From: JBBEDC01 sp040881505
GTDB taxonomy: Bacteria > Patescibacteriota > Andersenbacteria > UBA10190
Direction: 5' to 3'
Assembly (NCBI GenBank): GCA_040881505.1
Contig: JBBEDC010000030.1
Span: 1 to 30,205 of the forward strand
Length of the DNA stretch: 30,205 nucleotides
A program made the translations under genes and the position numbers. This document shows positions 28,910 to 30,205 of the stretch, one piece after another (the first letter of the stretch is position 1; every line of letters starts with the position of its first letter). Below the pieces are notes generated by a model. The model was not told the DNA's origin, did no database searches, and was given only the letters and a program-made list of their open reading frames with translations.

Positions 28910-30205
28910 CTATGCCACAGCTATCCGTTTGCGATGGTCGCGGTGAATCGCACCTGCTAATAATAGTGAACTAAAGATTCCAAATAAAATCCAGGGGCTT
29001 GTGTTGCGCCGATCTAAAAGTAGCTGTGATCCCGTAACAGCGAGAGCTTCAAGCGCTCCCCCGACTGGCCCTGCAATAGCTTGGGCAATACGTGGCTTCT
29101 GCTCCTCCCGCACTCCAGCTACTGCCCCTTTATCTTCGTCATCGCCATTATCTTCGATCACGCCCCCACCAGCTCCATCGCCATTATCATCGCCATTACC
29201 ATCTTCCCCATCTCCGCCAGGAGGTGTTGGAGTCGGCGTTGGTGTTGGTTCCTGCGGTTGATGCTTTTCACAACCCTCAGGCGTTCCAGCGTCACCACCA
29301 GTCGTATTGCCGATCATCGTGTTATTCCCGGTTGTTCCTTTTCCAAACAGCTGATTCACAACATCACCATTATTATCCAGATATACGTTATTCCATCCTC
29401 CCGCGTTCACATCATTTACTACCGTACGAATATGCCCGTCCACACATACGGATCCTGTTGTAATACCGCCGCCGCCAGTGTTGTACGCGAGCGTATTGCC
29501 TCCGGTATTTAGCAGCAGATCAATGAGGTTTTGAATAACGGCATTGTTAAAGATATCCAGCGTGGTTGAGTTGTTTACGTCTAAGTTATTCTGGTTAAGA
29601 GAATTGAAGCCAGTATTACTATTGGTGAATATACCAGCAACCCTTGCTCCTCCACCCGCCAAGAAGGCAATGACTTTATTAACCAGCTGGTCGATTACCG
29701 CCCGAGCAACCGCATCTCCTGTTTGAATTGACCCACCAAGCGTATTGAAGGCAACTTCGTTATTACCCGTATTTACTACCGCCGGCATATGCGTGTTGAT
29801 ATCAGCCTGATTTTCAATTTCTACAATGCGCTGGTTGTTAATTCTGGCATTAATGCGATTCTCGGAATCAACGCCTGTCGTATCATTCGTACCCACAATA
29901 TCGACTGCTATCCCGCCCGTATCTGCTATCCCAACTATATTAGCCATCGTGCGAGAGCTTAAGCCCAGAATGCCATTCCCGGTTTTCACGCCTGCTCCAA
30001 GCGTGTTGCTATTCGAGCGGTTGTTACCGGTATCAATTTCCGCATGAAGAATAGTCGATACGCTTGCCTTGTTATCAATATGTGTTTCTTGGTTGGAGTC
30101 CACGGAAACATTGATTGAGTTATCAGAGCCTGACCCAGTGGTACTATTAGCAGCAGCAATTGAGGCATCGCTTCCGCCACCCAGCCCAGCCAGCAAGGAC
30201 TGACC
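28910..30205 (-). CDS. Repetitive surface protein with LAVTG sorting tail (5' end outside window)
   Basis: The frame is open to the right edge, so the N-terminus is missing; 431 codons are visible (the numbering here starts from the TTG at 30196). Three imperfect repeats of about 88 residues each end in a block such as NTGNNEVAFNTLGGSIQTGD (starting near residues 55, 142 and 230), rich in Asn, Thr and Gly. A PTPTPTPTPP linker and an acidic Gly/Asp stretch follow. The C-terminus is LAVTG at 385-389, a helix PWILFGIFSSLLLAGAI and the basic tail HRDHRKR, the layout of a sortase substrate. LAxTG is the motif known for class E sortases. It probably forms part of the cell surface. Confidence 0.8.
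   Translation of the reverse strand, partial: GQSLLAGLGGGSDASIAAANSTTGSGSDNSINVSVDSNQETHIDNKASVSTILHAEIDTGNNRSNSNTLGAGVKTGNGILGLSSRTMANIVGIADTGGIAVDIVGTNDTTGVDSENRINARINNQRIVEIENQADINTHMPAVVNTGNNEVAFNTLGGSIQTGDAVARAVIDQLVNKVIAFLAGGGARVAGIFTNSNTGFNSLNQNNLDVNNSTTLDIFNNAVIQNLIDLLLNTGGNTLAYNTGGGGITTGSVCVDGHIRTVVNDVNAGGWNNVYLDNNGDVVNQLFGKGTTGNNTMIGNTTGGDAGTPEGCEKHQPQEPTPTPTPTPPGGDGEDGNGDDNGDGAGGGVIEDNGDDEDKGAVAGVREEQKPRIAQAIAGPVGGALEALAVTGSQLLLDRRNTSPWILFGIFSSLLLAGAIHRDHRKRIAVA

Noticed and set aside
1..30205. CRISPR array, tRNA, rRNA or insertion sequence
   Set aside because: No regular repeat-spacer pattern, no cloverleaf with a TTCGA loop in a fitting context, no rRNA segments and no transposase were seen.

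Overview
This window looks like a genome fragment of a Candidate Phyla Radiation (Patescibacteria) bacterium. The signs are short intergenic gaps, many genes with no Shine-Dalgarno site whose -10 box sits 6-7 bases before the start codon, a double-length ThyX-like protein, a VKOR/DsbA pair, an abundance of small membrane proteins, and a diversity-generating retroelement (DGR) of the kind frequent in these genomes. The exact phylum cannot be fixed from the sequence alone.

Layout. 1-3.9 kb: a Nudix hydrolase cut by the left edge, a ROK kinase, two small membrane proteins (YjdF-like, DoxX-like), a PP2C phosphatase and a CarS-like CDP-lipid synthase. 3.95-14.5 kb: an island of folate and one-carbon genes (folC, ThyX-like, folA, glyA) broken up by accessory genes. 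These are a 208-residue unknown protein, a decayed copy of the start of the thyX gene, a protein with a sigma region 4-like end, a structured RNA candidate, a HepT/MntA toxin-antitoxin pair, and a complete DGR at 10.4-13.0 kb. 14.5-19.9 kb: a tRNA hydroxylase (TrhO), an RNA uracil methyltransferase, a GT61 glycosyltransferase, GpsA, and the VKOR-DsbA disulfide pathway. 19.9-23.1 kb: a leftward metal cluster (membrane protein, Fur-family regulator, YibE/F-like protein, ZnuA-like binding protein) with a shared palindromic box. 23.1-30.2 kb: cell-envelope genes, namely a class A penicillin-binding protein, a TreT-like glycosyltransferase, a sortase, an anchored exported protein and a large repetitive surface protein with a sortase-type LAVTG tail, cut by the right edge.

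The standout system is the DGR. A reverse transcriptase, an Avd protein, a 131-base template repeat (TR) and a matching 131-base variable repeat (VR) at the 3' end of a 208-residue target gene are all present. TR and VR differ at 17 positions by my count, every one an adenine in the TR coding strand, which is the mark of adenine mutagenesis. Avd is encoded on the strand opposite to the RT, TR and target, which is unusual. The target gene and the two other accessory genes are all leftward and start from -35 boxes embedded in a short conserved leader. On its other side the same leader carries the start of a rightward folate gene (thyX, the thyX fragment, or glyA), which suggests a recurring insertion or exchange site.
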